Numbered from the stretch's first letter, positions 1 through 8,086 are shown. The stretch: 39,967 nt of DNA from Candidatus Tanganyikabacteria bacterium (GCA_016867235.1 VGJY01000015.1:1-39967), one strand, 5' to 3'. Numbers and translations: made by a program. The notes: generated from the letters alone by a model not told the origin.

Positions 1-174
1 GGCCCGGCCGCGACGCCCCACGTTGGCCCGGCCGCGCCGTCCCAGCCCCCGAGCCCCCGCCCGGCCGAACCACGGCCTGCCGTACCGCCCGAAGCGCCCC
101 GCGTCTACGACGCCGGCGATCCGGTGGGCCTGGCCAAGGACATCTTCCTGGGCAAGGTCATCGACGATCGCTGA
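1..174 (+). CDS. C-terminal end of an unidentified protein (5' end outside window)
   Basis: Frame 1 is open from the window edge to a TGA at 172-174 and encodes 57 residues. The first part is a proline/alanine-rich linker. It is followed by a compact tail reading VYDAGDPVGLAKDIFLGKV then IDDR, which looks like a conserved C-terminus rather than random translation. The next gene, mltG, starts 16 nt downstream on the same strand, so the two probably share an operon. In many bacteria the gene before mltG is a small DUF1292/DUF3727-type protein, but too little is visible here to assign it. The call as coding rests on the open frame, the codon pattern and the spacing to mltG. Confidence 0.55.
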   Translation, partial: GPAATPHVGPAAPSQPPSPRPAEPRPAVPPEAPRVYDAGDPVGLAKDIFLGKVIDDR

Positions 175-190
175 CCCGTACGCCGTTGCC

Positions 191-1216
191 GTGAAACGCG
201 ACTTACCTTTCATCCTTGCGGCGTTCCTGGCCGCCTTCTTCCTCGCGACCGGCGGCTTCATGCTTGCCGCCGACATGCTGTCGGCGCCCGACCCGTCCGA
301 CGGCCGCCCCCAGGCGTTCGAGGTCGCCCGCGGCGAGAGCTTCCGCCAGGTGGCGGCAAAGCTGGAGGCGGAGGGGTTCATCCGCAATGCCGCGGCATTC
401 CGCTTGCTGGGCGAGGTGCGCGGCGCCGGCCGCAAGATCAAGGCCGGGTTCTACTCGCTTAGCCGCACGCTGGCCGCCGCCGACGTCCTCACGGTCCTCA
501 CGGCGTCCGGCGGCGACCAGGTGAGAGTGACCATCCCCGAGGGCTGGGAGTTGCGGCAAATAGCGGCCGGCCTGGCGCGCAAGGGCGTGGCCGGCGCCGA
601 CGAATTCCTCGCGGCCGCGACCGATCCCGCGCCGTATCAATCGCGCTTCGCCTGGCTGGCCCTGTTGCCGGCGGGCGCGACCCTCGAGGGTTTCCTGTTC
701 CCGGATACCTACATGGTCGCGGCAGGCATGCCGGTGCGCAGCCTGATCGAGATGATGCTGGCCCGCTTCGAGCAGGTGGCCTGGGCCGAGATCAAGGATC
801 GTGCGGAGCCGCTGCCGCCCTTCGAGAGCGTCGTGCTGGCCTCCATCGTCGAGCGCGAGGCCGCCCGCGCCCAGGAACGGCCGCTGATCGCCGGCATCTA
901 CCTCAATCGCCTGCGGCTGGGCATGAAGCTCGGCGCGGATCCCACGGTCGAGTACGCCCTGGGCCGCCGGCAAGATGCCGAGCACAACCTCACTTACGCC
1001 GACATCGCCATCGAATCCCCCTACAACACCTACAAGCACAAGGGGTTGCCGCCGGGGCCCATCGCCAACCCCGGCCTGGCGTCCCTGCGCGCCGTGCTGC
1101 GCCCGGAACGCACCGAGTACCTCTACTTCGTGGCGCGCGGCGACGGCTCGCACGAATTCTCACGCTCCTATCGCGAGCAGATAGCGGCCCAGCGGCGGTT
1201 CCAGCGGCACCGATGA
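191..1216 (+). CDS. mltG: Endolytic murein transglycosylase MltG (YceG family)
   Basis: MltG is an inner-membrane lytic transglycosylase that cleaves nascent glycan strands and sets their length. I start it at GTG 191, giving 341 aa. This places the single membrane anchor (about residues 5-27, hydrophobic from LPFILAAFLAAFF onward) at the N-terminus, whereas the longer open frame from 23 adds only an arginine/proline-rich stretch. A small LysM-like region (about 45-110) precedes the YceG catalytic domain. The family motif ASIVERE places the catalytic glutamate at about E221, close to E218 of the E. coli enzyme. Other family blocks are DPTVEYALG and SPYNTYKHKGLPPGPIANPG. Length is normal. No Shine-Dalgarno is obvious at 191. 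The gene ends 124 nt before the acetyltransferase frame becomes recognisable. Confidence 0.93.
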   Translation: MKRDLPFILAAFLAAFFLATGGFMLAADMLSAPDPSDGRPQAFEVARGESFRQVAAKLEAEGFIRNAAAFRLLGEVRGAGRKIKAGFYSLSRTLAAADVLTVLTASGGDQVRVTIPEGWELRQIAAGLARKGVAGADEFLAAATDPAPYQSRFAWLALLPAGATLEGFLFPDTYMVAAGMPVRSLIEMMLARFEQVAWAEIKDRAEPLPPFESVVLASIVEREAARAQERPLIAGIYLNRLRLGMKLGADPTVEYALGRRQDAEHNLTYADIAIESPYNTYKHKGLPPGPIANPGLASLRAVLRPERTEYLYFVARGDGSHEFSRSYREQIAAQRRFQRHR

Positions 1217-1268
1217 GCTACTCACCGGCTGCTTCGACACCAGTGCACGAGCCCGGCGCCGGGCAGGG

Positions 1269-1859
1269 ATGCCCGGCGGATCGTCACGGACGGCACTGCG
1301 GGGGGGCTCGGGGGGGCGGCCCCCCCCCGAGGAGGCTCTAATCACCCACTTCGAACTCTCGCTTTCCCGGGTGCGGCCGTGGCGCCTGGCCGACAAGCCC
1401 GCGTTGCTGCGCTACGCCGACAACCCCCGGGTCTCGCGCGCCCTTGCCGACCGCTTCCCCTACCCGTACACGCCCGCCGACGCCGACATGTGGCTCGGCA
1501 TGGCCAGCGCCGAAGATCCCGTCTGCAACTTCGCCATCGAGGTGGGCGGCGAGGCGATCGGCGGCATCGGCGTCGAGGTCCTCGAAGCGGAGCGCCGCGC
1601 CGGGGCGGAGATCGGCTACTGGCTGGGCGAGCCGTTCTGGGGCCGCGGCATCGCCAGCGAGGCCCTGGTCGCGGTGGCGGGCTATGCGTTCGAGAGGTTC
1701 GACATCGTCAGGCTGCAGGCCGGCGTCTACTCCAGCAACCCGGCGTCGGCGCGGGTCCTGGAGAAGGCGGGGTTCGTGCGGGAGGCCACCATGCGCTGGG
1801 CCATCATCAAGCGCGGCGAGATACACGATCTGTGGATGTACGCCAGGCTCAGGCCTTGA
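1269..1859 (+). CDS. GNAT family N-acetyltransferase (RimJ/RimL-like)
   Basis: Acetyl-CoA-dependent N-acetyltransferase; substrate unknown. The RimJ/RimL-type sequence begins at ITHFELSLSRVRPWRLADK (codon 1341), followed by a FPYPYTPADADMWL segment and the acetyl-CoA-binding loop GEPFWGRGIASEAL. The end NPASARVLEKAGFVREATMR is the usual GNAT C-terminal signature. Upstream of 1341 the only ATG in frame is at 1269, and the codons between translate the G/C hairpin into a glycine/proline stretch that does not look like protein. A good GGAGG lies at 1331-1335, five bases before ATC 1341, so a rare ATC start or a homopolymer length error are both possible. The 3' end overlaps the convergent dehydrogenase gene by 11 nt. 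Confidence 0.85.
   Translation: MPGGSSRTALRGGSGGRPPPEEALITHFELSLSRVRPWRLADKPALLRYADNPRVSRALADRFPYPYTPADADMWLGMASAEDPVCNFAIEVGGEAIGGIGVEVLEAERRAGAEIGYWLGEPFWGRGIASEALVAVAGYAFERFDIVRLQAGVYSSNPASARVLEKAGFVREATMRWAIIKRGEIHDLWMYARLRP
1307..1331. other. G/C-tract hairpin in the acetyltransferase leader
   Basis: CTC followed by seven G pairs with seven C followed by GAG: a perfect 10-bp all-strong stem (1307-1316 with 1322-1331) around a 5-nt loop. A further run of seven G precedes it (1300-1306). The 3' arm runs into GAGGAGG, the likely ribosome-binding site of the next gene, so the hairpin could mask it. It could also be a terminator-like structure for mltG, although no T tract follows. The long homopolymers are also places where read counts may be wrong. 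Confidence 0.6.
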
Positions 1860-3066
1860 AGGTCCAGCCCGCAACCTCGGCGCTCGTGACGCGCATCTTG
1901 CGGAGGCGCAACCGGTCGAAGAAAGGCTTCACCGGCACGCAGGCCTCGGGCGGGCAGACGCCGGTAGCGTTTATCTCCCCGGCTCCCAGCATCTGGACCG
2001 CCACGGCGGGCGGCGAGCCGGTGTCGACCTCCAGCCCGATGCCCCAGGCGGGCATGCCCGTGACGTGCAGGTCCTCGACCAGCGTGACCTTCTTGCCCTT
2101 GCGAGTGCCTTTCACGATGGCCCGCACGACCTCATGCTGGATGCGGCGCCCCTTGGGGACGGGCGCCGGGTGGCTCATGACGACGCGGTTGACCAGTTCG
2201 ATCGGCGCGACGCGCGAGCCGTCCGGAAAGTCGATCTTCTCGGCCGAAGCCAGGCCGAGATCGCGCAGGAAGCAGATCCGGTCGATGAACTCGGGATCGA
2301 ATGCGATCTTGAACGTGCACTCCCGGATGCCCTTGTTCGCGAAGGACAAAGGCAACGTCGCCACCTCCGAATGGAGCGTGTGCATCGGGCGCTGCAGGCC
2401 GACCGGATCCGGGAAGCGGTGGGCCCGGAGGCCGCTCATCGGCGGCACGAAGGTGAACTCGCCGTTCGTGAAGACCGCCGGTTCGAGCGAGAATTCCTCG
2501 AGAATGGTCTGGAGGGAGTAGCCCGCGTCCAGGGGCGTGCGGGTCGCGTACTCGGTCTTGTCCACCGAGGCGACCCGCGTGTGTATCTCCTGCACGGTGT
2601 CCAGGCGGTCGGCGGCCTTGCGGGCCAGGATGTTGGTCACGCCCGGCGCCGCCCCCATGCCGAGCAATGCGAGGCGGCCCGCCTTCTTGAAGCGTCCATC
2701 CAGGCCCAGTTGCTTGCGCGTGACGTGGAAGAGGCCGCCCAGATCGACGTAGTGCGCACCCAGATCGAGCGCCAGTTCCATCGCGTCGAGGTTGAGGTGG
2801 TGGCTGGTCGAGTTGATCAGCGCGAAGGCGGGCCCCAGGGCCTTGATCGCGGGCTTGCGGTCCTTGACGTCCACCCGCACGGCCTGGAGACGGGGATCGT
2901 CGAAAGATGCGACCAGGGCCTTCGCGCGGTCGAGCGACCAGTCGGCAACCTGGATCCGCCAGCTCTCGTCGCGCGGCAAGGTCTCGACCAGATCGCGCAC
3001 GGTGACGCGCCCCATGGCGCCCGCGCCGCCCAGGACTACGACGCTCCTCGCTTCGGTCCGTCCCAA
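1849..3066 (-). CDS. Saccharopine dehydrogenase family protein (Lys9-like, NADP-binding)
   Basis: An oxidoreductase of the COG1748/Lys9 group, 405 aa. The N-terminal Rossmann motif VVVLGGAGAMGRVTVRDL binds NAD(P). It is followed by a segment with INSTSHHLNLDAMELAL and GAHYVDLGG, and by the family block LLGMGAAPGVTNILA. The start is TTG 3066: it lies 2 nt after the stop of the upstream aldehyde dehydrogenase, has GGAG about 8 nt before it, and puts the Rossmann fold near residue 10. The same frame stays open far upstream, but there it is only a shadow of that dehydrogenase. Close relatives include saccharopine dehydrogenase (saccharopine to glutamate plus aminoadipate semialdehyde) and carboxynorspermidine synthase. 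The adjacent aldehyde dehydrogenase makes a lysine/aminoadipate role attractive, but this is inference. Confidence 0.87.
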   Translation of the reverse strand: MGRTEARSVVVLGGAGAMGRVTVRDLVETLPRDESWRIQVADWSLDRAKALVASFDDPRLQAVRVDVKDRKPAIKALGPAFALINSTSHHLNLDAMELALDLGAHYVDLGGLFHVTRKQLGLDGRFKKAGRLALLGMGAAPGVTNILARKAADRLDTVQEIHTRVASVDKTEYATRTPLDAGYSLQTILEEFSLEPAVFTNGEFTFVPPMSGLRAHRFPDPVGLQRPMHTLHSEVATLPLSFANKGIRECTFKIAFDPEFIDRICFLRDLGLASAEKIDFPDGSRVAPIELVNRVVMSHPAPVPKGRRIQHEVVRAIVKGTRKGKKVTLVEDLHVTGMPAWGIGLEVDTGSPPAVAVQMLGAGEINATGVCPPEACVPVKPFFDRLRLRKMRVTSAEVAGWTFKA

Positions 3067-3068
3067 GG

Positions 3069-4547
3069 CTACGAGCTCCGCGCCGCGTTGGGGAACCAGT
3101 AGCTCTTTCTTTCCATGCGATAGTCGATATGGACGTGCTTGGGTTCGCGGAAGGCGTCGAGGCCCTCCTCGCCCAACTCCCGCCCGATGCCGCTGTGGCG
3201 CATTCCCCCGAAGGGGGCCGCGTCGTTGTCCGAGAGCGGATCGTTGACCCAGAAGGTCCCGGCCTTGATGTTCTCCATCGCCTCGAGGGCCAGATCCAGC
3301 CGGTTGGTGTAGATGCAGGCGCCAAGGCCGTACTCCGAGTCGTTGGCGCATTCGATGGCCTGGGCGTTGTCTTCCACGACCGTGATCGCCAGGACCGGCC
3401 CGAATAGCTCTTCGCGCGTCGGCAGCGAGCCGTGCGGGACGTCGGCCAGGATCGTGGGTTCGAAGAAGTGCCCCGGCAGGCCTCCCGGCTGGATGCGCTT
3501 CCCGCCGAGCACCAAGCGCGCGCCTTGCTCGATGCTCTCGGCGACCTGGTTTTCGAGCTTCTCGAGGGCCTCGCGGGTAATCAGCGGCCCGATGTCGGTG
3601 CGTGGATCCATGGGGTCTCCCACGATCAGCGTCTTGACGTGGTCCACCATGCGCCGGAGGAACTCCTCGGCGATGCTCCGCGGCACGTAGATGCGCTTGC
3701 TGGACGTGCAGACCTGCCCCGCATTGAGCAGGCGCGCCCAGGCGACGCCGGGCACCGCCACGTCGAGATCGGCGTCGTCGAAGACGATGAACGGATCGAC
3801 GCCGCCCAGTTCCAGGTTGACTTTCTTGAGTTCGGCACCCGCGAGCGCCGCTATCTTGCGGCCGGTCGCGGTGGAACCGGTGAACGCGATGCAGTCCACC
3901 TCCTTGTGCCGCACCAGGGCATCGCCGGTCTCCGCCGCGCCCGTCAGGAGGTTGACGACGCCGGGCGGCAAGCCTTCGAGCGATTCGAAGAGGCGGAGGG
4001 TCGACAGCGGGTTCTGGTGCGGCGCCTTGCAGACGACCGCGTTGCCCGCCGCGAGCGCGGGGGCGACCTTCCAGGCCATCAGCAGCAAGGGGAAGTTGAA
4101 CGGGGCGATGGCGGCGACCACCCCGAAGGGCTCCTTGACCGTGAAGTTGACCTGGTGGGGCGCCACGGGCGGGACCGAGTTGCCGAAGCTCCGGCGCGCC
4201 ACCTCCCCGTAGTAGTCGAAGCAAGCGGCGACCCAGTCGATGCAGTCGCGCGCCTCGCAATGCGGCTTGCCCGTCTCTTGCGAGAGCAACTTCGCCAGTT
4301 CGTGCTCGTCGGCGCGCAGCCGGGCGGCGGCCTCCCGCAGGAGCACGGCCTTCTCGACCCCCGGAACTCGCCACCAGCCGCGTTGCGCCCGCCGCGCCGC
4401 GGTCACCGCCCGGTCGACGTCCGCCGCGTTGCACATGGCGGCCTCGCCCAGCTTGGCCAGGGTCGCCGGATTCTCGATCGTGAGCCGCCCGGACGCCTCC
4501 GCGGACACCCACTCGCCATTGATGTAGATCGAAGCCGAATCGCGCAT
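3069..4547 (-). CDS. NAD(P)-dependent aldehyde dehydrogenase
   Basis: Oxidises an aldehyde to the carboxylate with NAD(P). Counting from ATG 4547 (492 aa), the key residues are Asn151 in PFNFP (oxyanion), Glu246 in LELGG (general base) and the nucleophile Cys280 in NAGQVCTSS. The usual GGKNP after the glutamate reads GGVDP, which marks a subgroup apart from betaine aldehyde dehydrogenases; succinate- or aminoadipate-semialdehyde-type enzymes are plausible. ATG 4547 is preferred over ATG 4565 because it begins MRDSASIYINGEW, a typical ALDH start, and lies 6 nt after a TACAAT box, fitting a leaderless message. The saccharopine-dehydrogenase-like gene follows after 2 nt, so the two are almost certainly co-transcribed. 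Confidence 0.92.
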   Translation of the reverse strand: MRDSASIYINGEWVSAEASGRLTIENPATLAKLGEAAMCNAADVDRAVTAARRAQRGWWRVPGVEKAVLLREAAARLRADEHELAKLLSQETGKPHCEARDCIDWVAACFDYYGEVARRSFGNSVPPVAPHQVNFTVKEPFGVVAAIAPFNFPLLLMAWKVAPALAAGNAVVCKAPHQNPLSTLRLFESLEGLPPGVVNLLTGAAETGDALVRHKEVDCIAFTGSTATGRKIAALAGAELKKVNLELGGVDPFIVFDDADLDVAVPGVAWARLLNAGQVCTSSKRIYVPRSIAEEFLRRMVDHVKTLIVGDPMDPRTDIGPLITREALEKLENQVAESIEQGARLVLGGKRIQPGGLPGHFFEPTILADVPHGSLPTREELFGPVLAITVVEDNAQAIECANDSEYGLGACIYTNRLDLALEAMENIKAGTFWVNDPLSDNDAAPFGGMRHSGIGRELGEEGLDAFREPKHVHIDYRMERKSYWFPNAARSS

Positions 4548-4553
4548 TGGGTG

Positions 4554-4559
4554 ATTGTA
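4554..4559 (-). promoter_or_regulatory. Candidate -10 box of the minus-strand dehydrogenase operon
   Basis: On the minus strand TACAAT is followed by six bases and then ATG 4547. With the usual -10 to start-site distance, transcription would begin at or next to the A of the ATG, giving a leaderless message. No ribosome-binding site is visible. The -35 region is poor. This is inferred from sequence only. Confidence 0.4.
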
Positions 4560-4666
4560 AAGCATCCCAAGAATCGGGCGAATTGGGTTACCCTGTTCCC
4601 GGAGATGCTATCGGTCGGGCCCCTGGTCCCGGAGGGCGCGCAACGCATGGCTAGCACGGTGTCTCG

Positions 4667-5578
4667 ATGACCACTACCGCTGGGCTGTGGGCCTGGTTCC
4701 TGCCCTCGCTGCTGACGCTGTTCTTCTATGGCATCGGCCAAGGCTTGGTCAAGAAGTGGATCGCCGACGTGCCGCCGGCGCGCTTCTGCCTGTACTTCGT
4801 GGTGGCCAAGTCGATCGTCAACATCGGCTTCGTGATCAGCCAGGGCAACCTGGATCTCACCAATCCCAGGGGGTTCGTCTTCCTGGGCATCGGCATCTTC
4901 GCCTTCATGCTCGACGGCCTGGGCTGGATCCTCTACTTCCAGTCGATCGTCTACGGCCCCATCACGATCGTCGGGACGCTGTCGGCGGCCTATCCCGCCC
5001 TCACCGCGGTCTTCGCGGGGATCTTCCTGGGCGAGACGCTGATTCCGCTGCACTACGGTGCGGTCGCGGTCGTCATCGCGGGCTGCGTGGGGCTGTCCTA
5101 CGATCCGAGCGGCTCGGACACGTCGGCCACCTCGCAGCGGATCAGCCGGCGCTGGATCCCGCTCGCGGCCGCCGCGTTGGTCCTCTGGGCCAGCACGCAG
5201 ACGATTTCGAAGTACACCTACACGCTGCCCATGGCGTCCGAGGGCGGGCTGGCCCTGTGCAACACCATCGGCGGCCTCCTCACCCTCGGCGTGTACGGCC
5301 TCATGCACGGACGCAAGCTGCCCGAGGGCAACATCAAGGTCAAGGGCGAATGGCTCCGCTCGTTCCTCCCGATGGGCCTTATGGCCGGCGGGGACCTGGG
5401 CGTGATCATCGCCAACAAGTTCGGCCCCATCTCGCTGGTCACCCCCATCACCGGCGCCTACCCGGTCGTCACGCTCGGGTTCGCGGCCCTGGTCCTGCGC
5501 GAGCGGGTCGGGAAGTTCCAGTGGTTCTGCGTGGCGCTGATCCTTGTCGGCATGCAGCTTGTGACGTGGTCGCCCTGA
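4667..5578 (+). CDS. DMT superfamily (EamA-type) membrane transporter
   Basis: A 303-aa integral membrane protein of the drug/metabolite transporter superfamily, with about ten hydrophobic segments arranged as two five-helix repeats. The first repeat ends in the EamA-like block GTLSAAYPALTAVFAGIFLGE and the second in VTPITGAYPVVTLGFAAL-VLRER; the two resemble each other as expected for an internally duplicated carrier. Such proteins often export amino acids or other small metabolites, but substrate cannot be read from sequence. It is divergent from the ALDH/saccharopine-dehydrogenase pair (119 nt between start codons) and 34 nt upstream of a second aldehyde dehydrogenase, suggesting transport linked to the same catabolic or detoxification job. 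No clear Shine-Dalgarno precedes ATG 4667. Confidence 0.87.
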   Translation: MTTTAGLWAWFLPSLLTLFFYGIGQGLVKKWIADVPPARFCLYFVVAKSIVNIGFVISQGNLDLTNPRGFVFLGIGIFAFMLDGLGWILYFQSIVYGPITIVGTLSAAYPALTAVFAGIFLGETLIPLHYGAVAVVIAGCVGLSYDPSGSDTSATSQRISRRWIPLAAAALVLWASTQTISKYTYTLPMASEGGLALCNTIGGLLTLGVYGLMHGRKLPEGNIKVKGEWLRSFLPMGLMAGGDLGVIIANKFGPISLVTPITGAYPVVTLGFAALVLRERVGKFQWFCVALILVGMQLVTWSP

Positions 5579-5612
5579 TTCCTCGGGGCTTCATGACAGG
5601 AGGTTTGGACCC

Positions 5613-7076
5613 ATGACGGCGACCCTCTACATCGACGGAAAGTGGCAGGCCGCGCAGCTCGGCGGGACGCGCGAACTGCGCGATCCGGGCAATGGAGCCG
5701 TCCTGGGCGAAGTCTCCGAGGCCTCCCGCGAGGATGCCAGACGCGCCATCGCGGCGGCGCGCAGGGCGTTCGACGACGGCGCCTGGCGAGCCGTCGGTGC
5801 GCTCGACCGCTCCAAGCTCCTGCTCGAGGTGGCCAAGGGCATCCGGGAACGGGCCGCCGACCTGGCGCCGCTCGAGGTCAAGGGTTGCGGCAAGCCCCTG
5901 GCCGAGGCCGAGTACGACGTGGCCGACGCCGCCAACTGTTTCGAGTACTACGCGGGCCTGGCGACCAAGGTCCACGGGCACACGGTGCAGGTGCCGGCCA
6001 ACTCCCTGAGCTTCGTCGTGCGCGAGCCCATCGGCGTATGCGGGCAGATCATCCCGTGGAACTACCCGCTGCTCATGGCGGCCTGGAAGCTGGCGCCGGC
6101 GCTCGCCGCGGGCAACACGCTCGTGCTCAAGCCGTCGGAGCTCACGCCCCTCACGGCGATCGAGCTCTTCAAGATCCTGGACGGTGTCGGCTTCCCGCCG
6201 GGCGTCGTCAACCTGATCACGGGCCCCGGCGCCGGAGCGGGCGAGGAACTGGCCGAGAGCCCGCTCGTGGACAAGGTGGCGTTCACCGGGGGCACGGTCA
6301 CCGGCCGGAAAATAGCCCAGGCCGCCACCGGCAACCTCAAACGCGCCACCCTGGAGCTGGGCGGGAAAAACCCCAACATCGTCTTCGAGAACGCCGATTT
6401 CGAGGCGGCCGTGGACGGCGTGCTCTTCGGGGCCTTCGCCAACCAGGGCGAGGTCTGCACCGCGGGATCGCGCCTGCTGGTCCAGCGCTCCATCCACCGC
6501 CGCCTGGTGGATGCGCTGCTGGCGAAGATCCCCCGCATCAAGCTCGGCCACGGCCTCGCGCCCGACGTGAAGATGGGCCCCCTGGTCTCCGAGGCGCACC
6601 GGGCCAAGGTCGAGTCCTACATCGCGGTGGGCAAGGGCGAGGGGGCGAAGCTGCTGTGCGGCGGCAAGCGGCCGGCCGATCCGGAGCTGTCCGGCGGCTG
6701 GTTCCTCGAACCGACCATCTTCGACGACGTCACGCCCGCCATGCGCATCGCCCGCGAGGAGATCTTCGGTCCCGTGCTGTCGGTCGTCCCATTCGACACC
6801 GAAGAGGATGCCATCCGCATCGCCAACGACACCGAGTACGGCCTGGCCGCCGGCGTCTGGACCCAGGACATCACCCAGGCGCATCGCGTCGTGCGCGAAC
6901 TGCGTGCCGGGATCACCTGGATCAACACCTACCACCCCACCTTCAACGAGCTGCCCTGGGGCGGCTACAAGCAGAGCGGCTGGGGCCGCGAGCTGGGGCT
7001 GCACGGCATCGAGGCCTACCTGGAGATCAAGCAGGTCAACGTCAACCTCGACACGGCGCCGATCGGCTGGTACTGA
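5613..7076 (+). CDS. Aldehyde dehydrogenase, betaine-aldehyde-dehydrogenase-like
   Basis: A 487-aa NAD(P)-dependent ALDH with a complete active site: Asn150 in PWNYP, Glu248 in LELGGKNP and the nucleophile Cys282 in NQGEVCTAGSR. The end YKQSGWGRELG and the overall pattern (YIDGKW start, WAEW-type segment ELPWGGYKQSG) are most like betaine aldehyde and aminobutyraldehyde dehydrogenases. A strong AGGAGG lies just before ATG 5613. The DMT transporter ends 34 nt upstream on the same strand, so the two form a likely operon. It is not a recent duplicate of the ALDH at 3069-4547, since the two differ around the catalytic glutamate and over most surface segments. No betaine operon partner such as betA or betI is nearby, so the substrate stays open. 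Confidence 0.92.
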   Translation: MTATLYIDGKWQAAQLGGTRELRDPGNGAVLGEVSEASREDARRAIAAARRAFDDGAWRAVGALDRSKLLLEVAKGIRERAADLAPLEVKGCGKPLAEAEYDVADAANCFEYYAGLATKVHGHTVQVPANSLSFVVREPIGVCGQIIPWNYPLLMAAWKLAPALAAGNTLVLKPSELTPLTAIELFKILDGVGFPPGVVNLITGPGAGAGEELAESPLVDKVAFTGGTVTGRKIAQAATGNLKRATLELGGKNPNIVFENADFEAAVDGVLFGAFANQGEVCTAGSRLLVQRSIHRRLVDALLAKIPRIKLGHGLAPDVKMGPLVSEAHRAKVESYIAVGKGEGAKLLCGGKRPADPELSGGWFLEPTIFDDVTPAMRIAREEIFGPVLSVVPFDTEEDAIRIANDTEYGLAAGVWTQDITQAHRVVRELRAGITWINTYHPTFNELPWGGYKQSGWGRELGLHGIEAYLEIKQVNVNLDTAPIGWY

Positions 7077-7156
7077 GCGGGCGTCCCCCTCGATCCGGGG
7101 CCCCACACAAACCCCTGGGGTCGCCCTGCGCGCCACGGGAACTTCGTTGCACTTTG

Positions 7157-7172
7157 TTGCCATTTATGGCAA
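7157..7172. promoter_or_regulatory. Inverted repeat before the AbiEi gene, candidate autoregulatory operator
   Basis: TTGCCAT-TT-ATGGCAA is a perfect 7-bp inverted repeat with a 2-bp spacer, ending 9 nt before GTG 7182. AbiEi-type antitoxins are known to repress their own operon through inverted repeats at the promoter, so this is the obvious operator. The rest of the 105-bp gap after the ALDH gene is GC-rich and shows no clear terminator. Confidence 0.5.
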
Positions 7173-7181
7173 GATAGCGCC

Positions 7182-7817
7182 GTGAAGTTCGCGGACCTCC
7201 TTGCCATCGTTGCCGATCGCCCGGTTTTCGAATCGGGCTTCCTGCTGACCGGCGACGTGGATCCAGGTGACGTACGGCGCCAGCTGTCGAGATGGGCCGC
7301 TTGCGGAAAGATCCTGCAACTGCGGCGCGGGGTGTATGCCCTGGCCCCCCCTTACCGGAAGGGGCGACCGGATCCCCTGCTGATTGCGTGCGCGCTGGTC
7401 CGGCCCTCCTACGTGAGCTGCGAGGCCGCCCTCTCCCTTCATGGCCTGATCCCGGAGATGCCGCAGGCCGTCACGAGCATCACCACGCGGCGTCCAGGAA
7501 CCTATTCGACGGCGCTGGGGCGATTCGTGTACCGGCACGTTTCGGTCGACCGCTTCTGGGGTTTCGAGGCGTCGGATTCTGAGGCATCCATCCTCTGCGC
7601 CAGTCCGGAGAAGGCCCTCCTCGACCTGATCTACTTGACGCCCCGAGCTGCGGACGAGGCGTACCTTCGCGAGTTGCGGCTGCAGCGGCTCGACAGGCTC
7701 GATACCGAGGCGCTGGCCCGGATGGCCGCCCGATTCGGGGGGCCAAAACTTGCCGCGGCTGCAATGTTCTTGCAGCGCCTCGCGAGCGAGGAGGCCGCGG
7801 AGTATCGAGCGCGATGA
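7182..7817 (+). CDS. AbiEi-family antitoxin / transcriptional regulator (type IV TA)
   Basis: A 211-aa protein of the AbiEi antitoxin group, which pairs with AbiEii nucleotidyltransferase toxins in type IV toxin-antitoxin and abortive-infection loci. The N-terminal ~60 residues form a winged helix (VRRQLSRWAACGKILQLRRG-VYAL). The C-terminal domain contains the family blocks RPSYVSCEAALSLHGLIPE, ITTRRPG and CASPEKALLDLIYL. Start is GTG 7182. Its stop overlaps the ATG of the next frame by 4 nt (ATGA), the standard abiEi-abiEii arrangement, but that toxin gene is broken here (see 7814-8086). The antitoxin looks intact, so it survives as an orphan regulator or a passive defence against incoming AbiEii. 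Confidence 0.88.
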   Translation: MKFADLLAIVADRPVFESGFLLTGDVDPGDVRRQLSRWAACGKILQLRRGVYALAPPYRKGRPDPLLIACALVRPSYVSCEAALSLHGLIPEMPQAVTSITTRRPGTYSTALGRFVYRHVSVDRFWGFEASDSEASILCASPEKALLDLIYLTPRAADEAYLRELRLQRLDRLDTEALARMAARFGGPKLAAAAMFLQRLASEEAAEYRAR

Positions 7818-8086
7818 AAGCTCGTCTTGCCCAGCTGGTCGGGAGCGAGGCCGACGCGCAGGCGGCGCGAAACCTGGCCAGAGAGTACCTCCAGGCCAGG
7901 ATCCTGGATACGCTGCAGCGAGCCTCGGGTTCTGCCGGGGACATCCCGCCAGGTGTCGACCACGTCGTCGCCACCGGAGTGGCCACCGGTGACGTGGCCG
8001 CCGAGGCCCGGAAGATCGCGGACGTCTCGGTCTCCACCCTGGGCCCCCAATCCTTGATCAACACGGGCGTCGACTACTCGAAGTGA
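7814..8086 (+). pseudogene. Truncated AbiEii-type nucleotidyltransferase toxin remnant
   Basis: The first ~38 residues (MKARLAQLVGSEADAQAARN, then LAREYLQARILDTLQRA) are a good match to the N-terminal helical region that precedes the catalytic domain of AbiEii/AbiGii toxins. In the family this runs into the GGTALR and DLDF motifs of the nucleotidyltransferase. Here the sequence departs after codon 38-39 (about 7930) and continues for ~51 residues of unrelated, unrecognised sequence to a TGA at 8084-8086. No catalytic G-S/T or DxD motif is present in any frame up to 8192. The gene therefore lacks its active site and is a deletion remnant joined to other DNA. The unrelated tail (HVVATGVATGDVAAEARKIA onward) could be the end of another lost gene. 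Confidence 0.7.

Noticed and set aside
3070-4512. A frame on the minus strand extending the saccharopine-dehydrogenase-like gene by about 480 codons
   Set aside because: That stretch is a shifted reading of the aldehyde dehydrogenase; family similarity begins only after TTG 3066.
4566-4666. A riboswitch or structured leader in the divergent gap
   Set aside because: Only 101 bp, with no convincing stable stem set; a simple divergent promoter explains it.
7077-7156. A rho-independent terminator after the second aldehyde dehydrogenase
   Set aside because: Several short GGGG/CCCC pairings are possible, but none has a good stem followed by a T tract.
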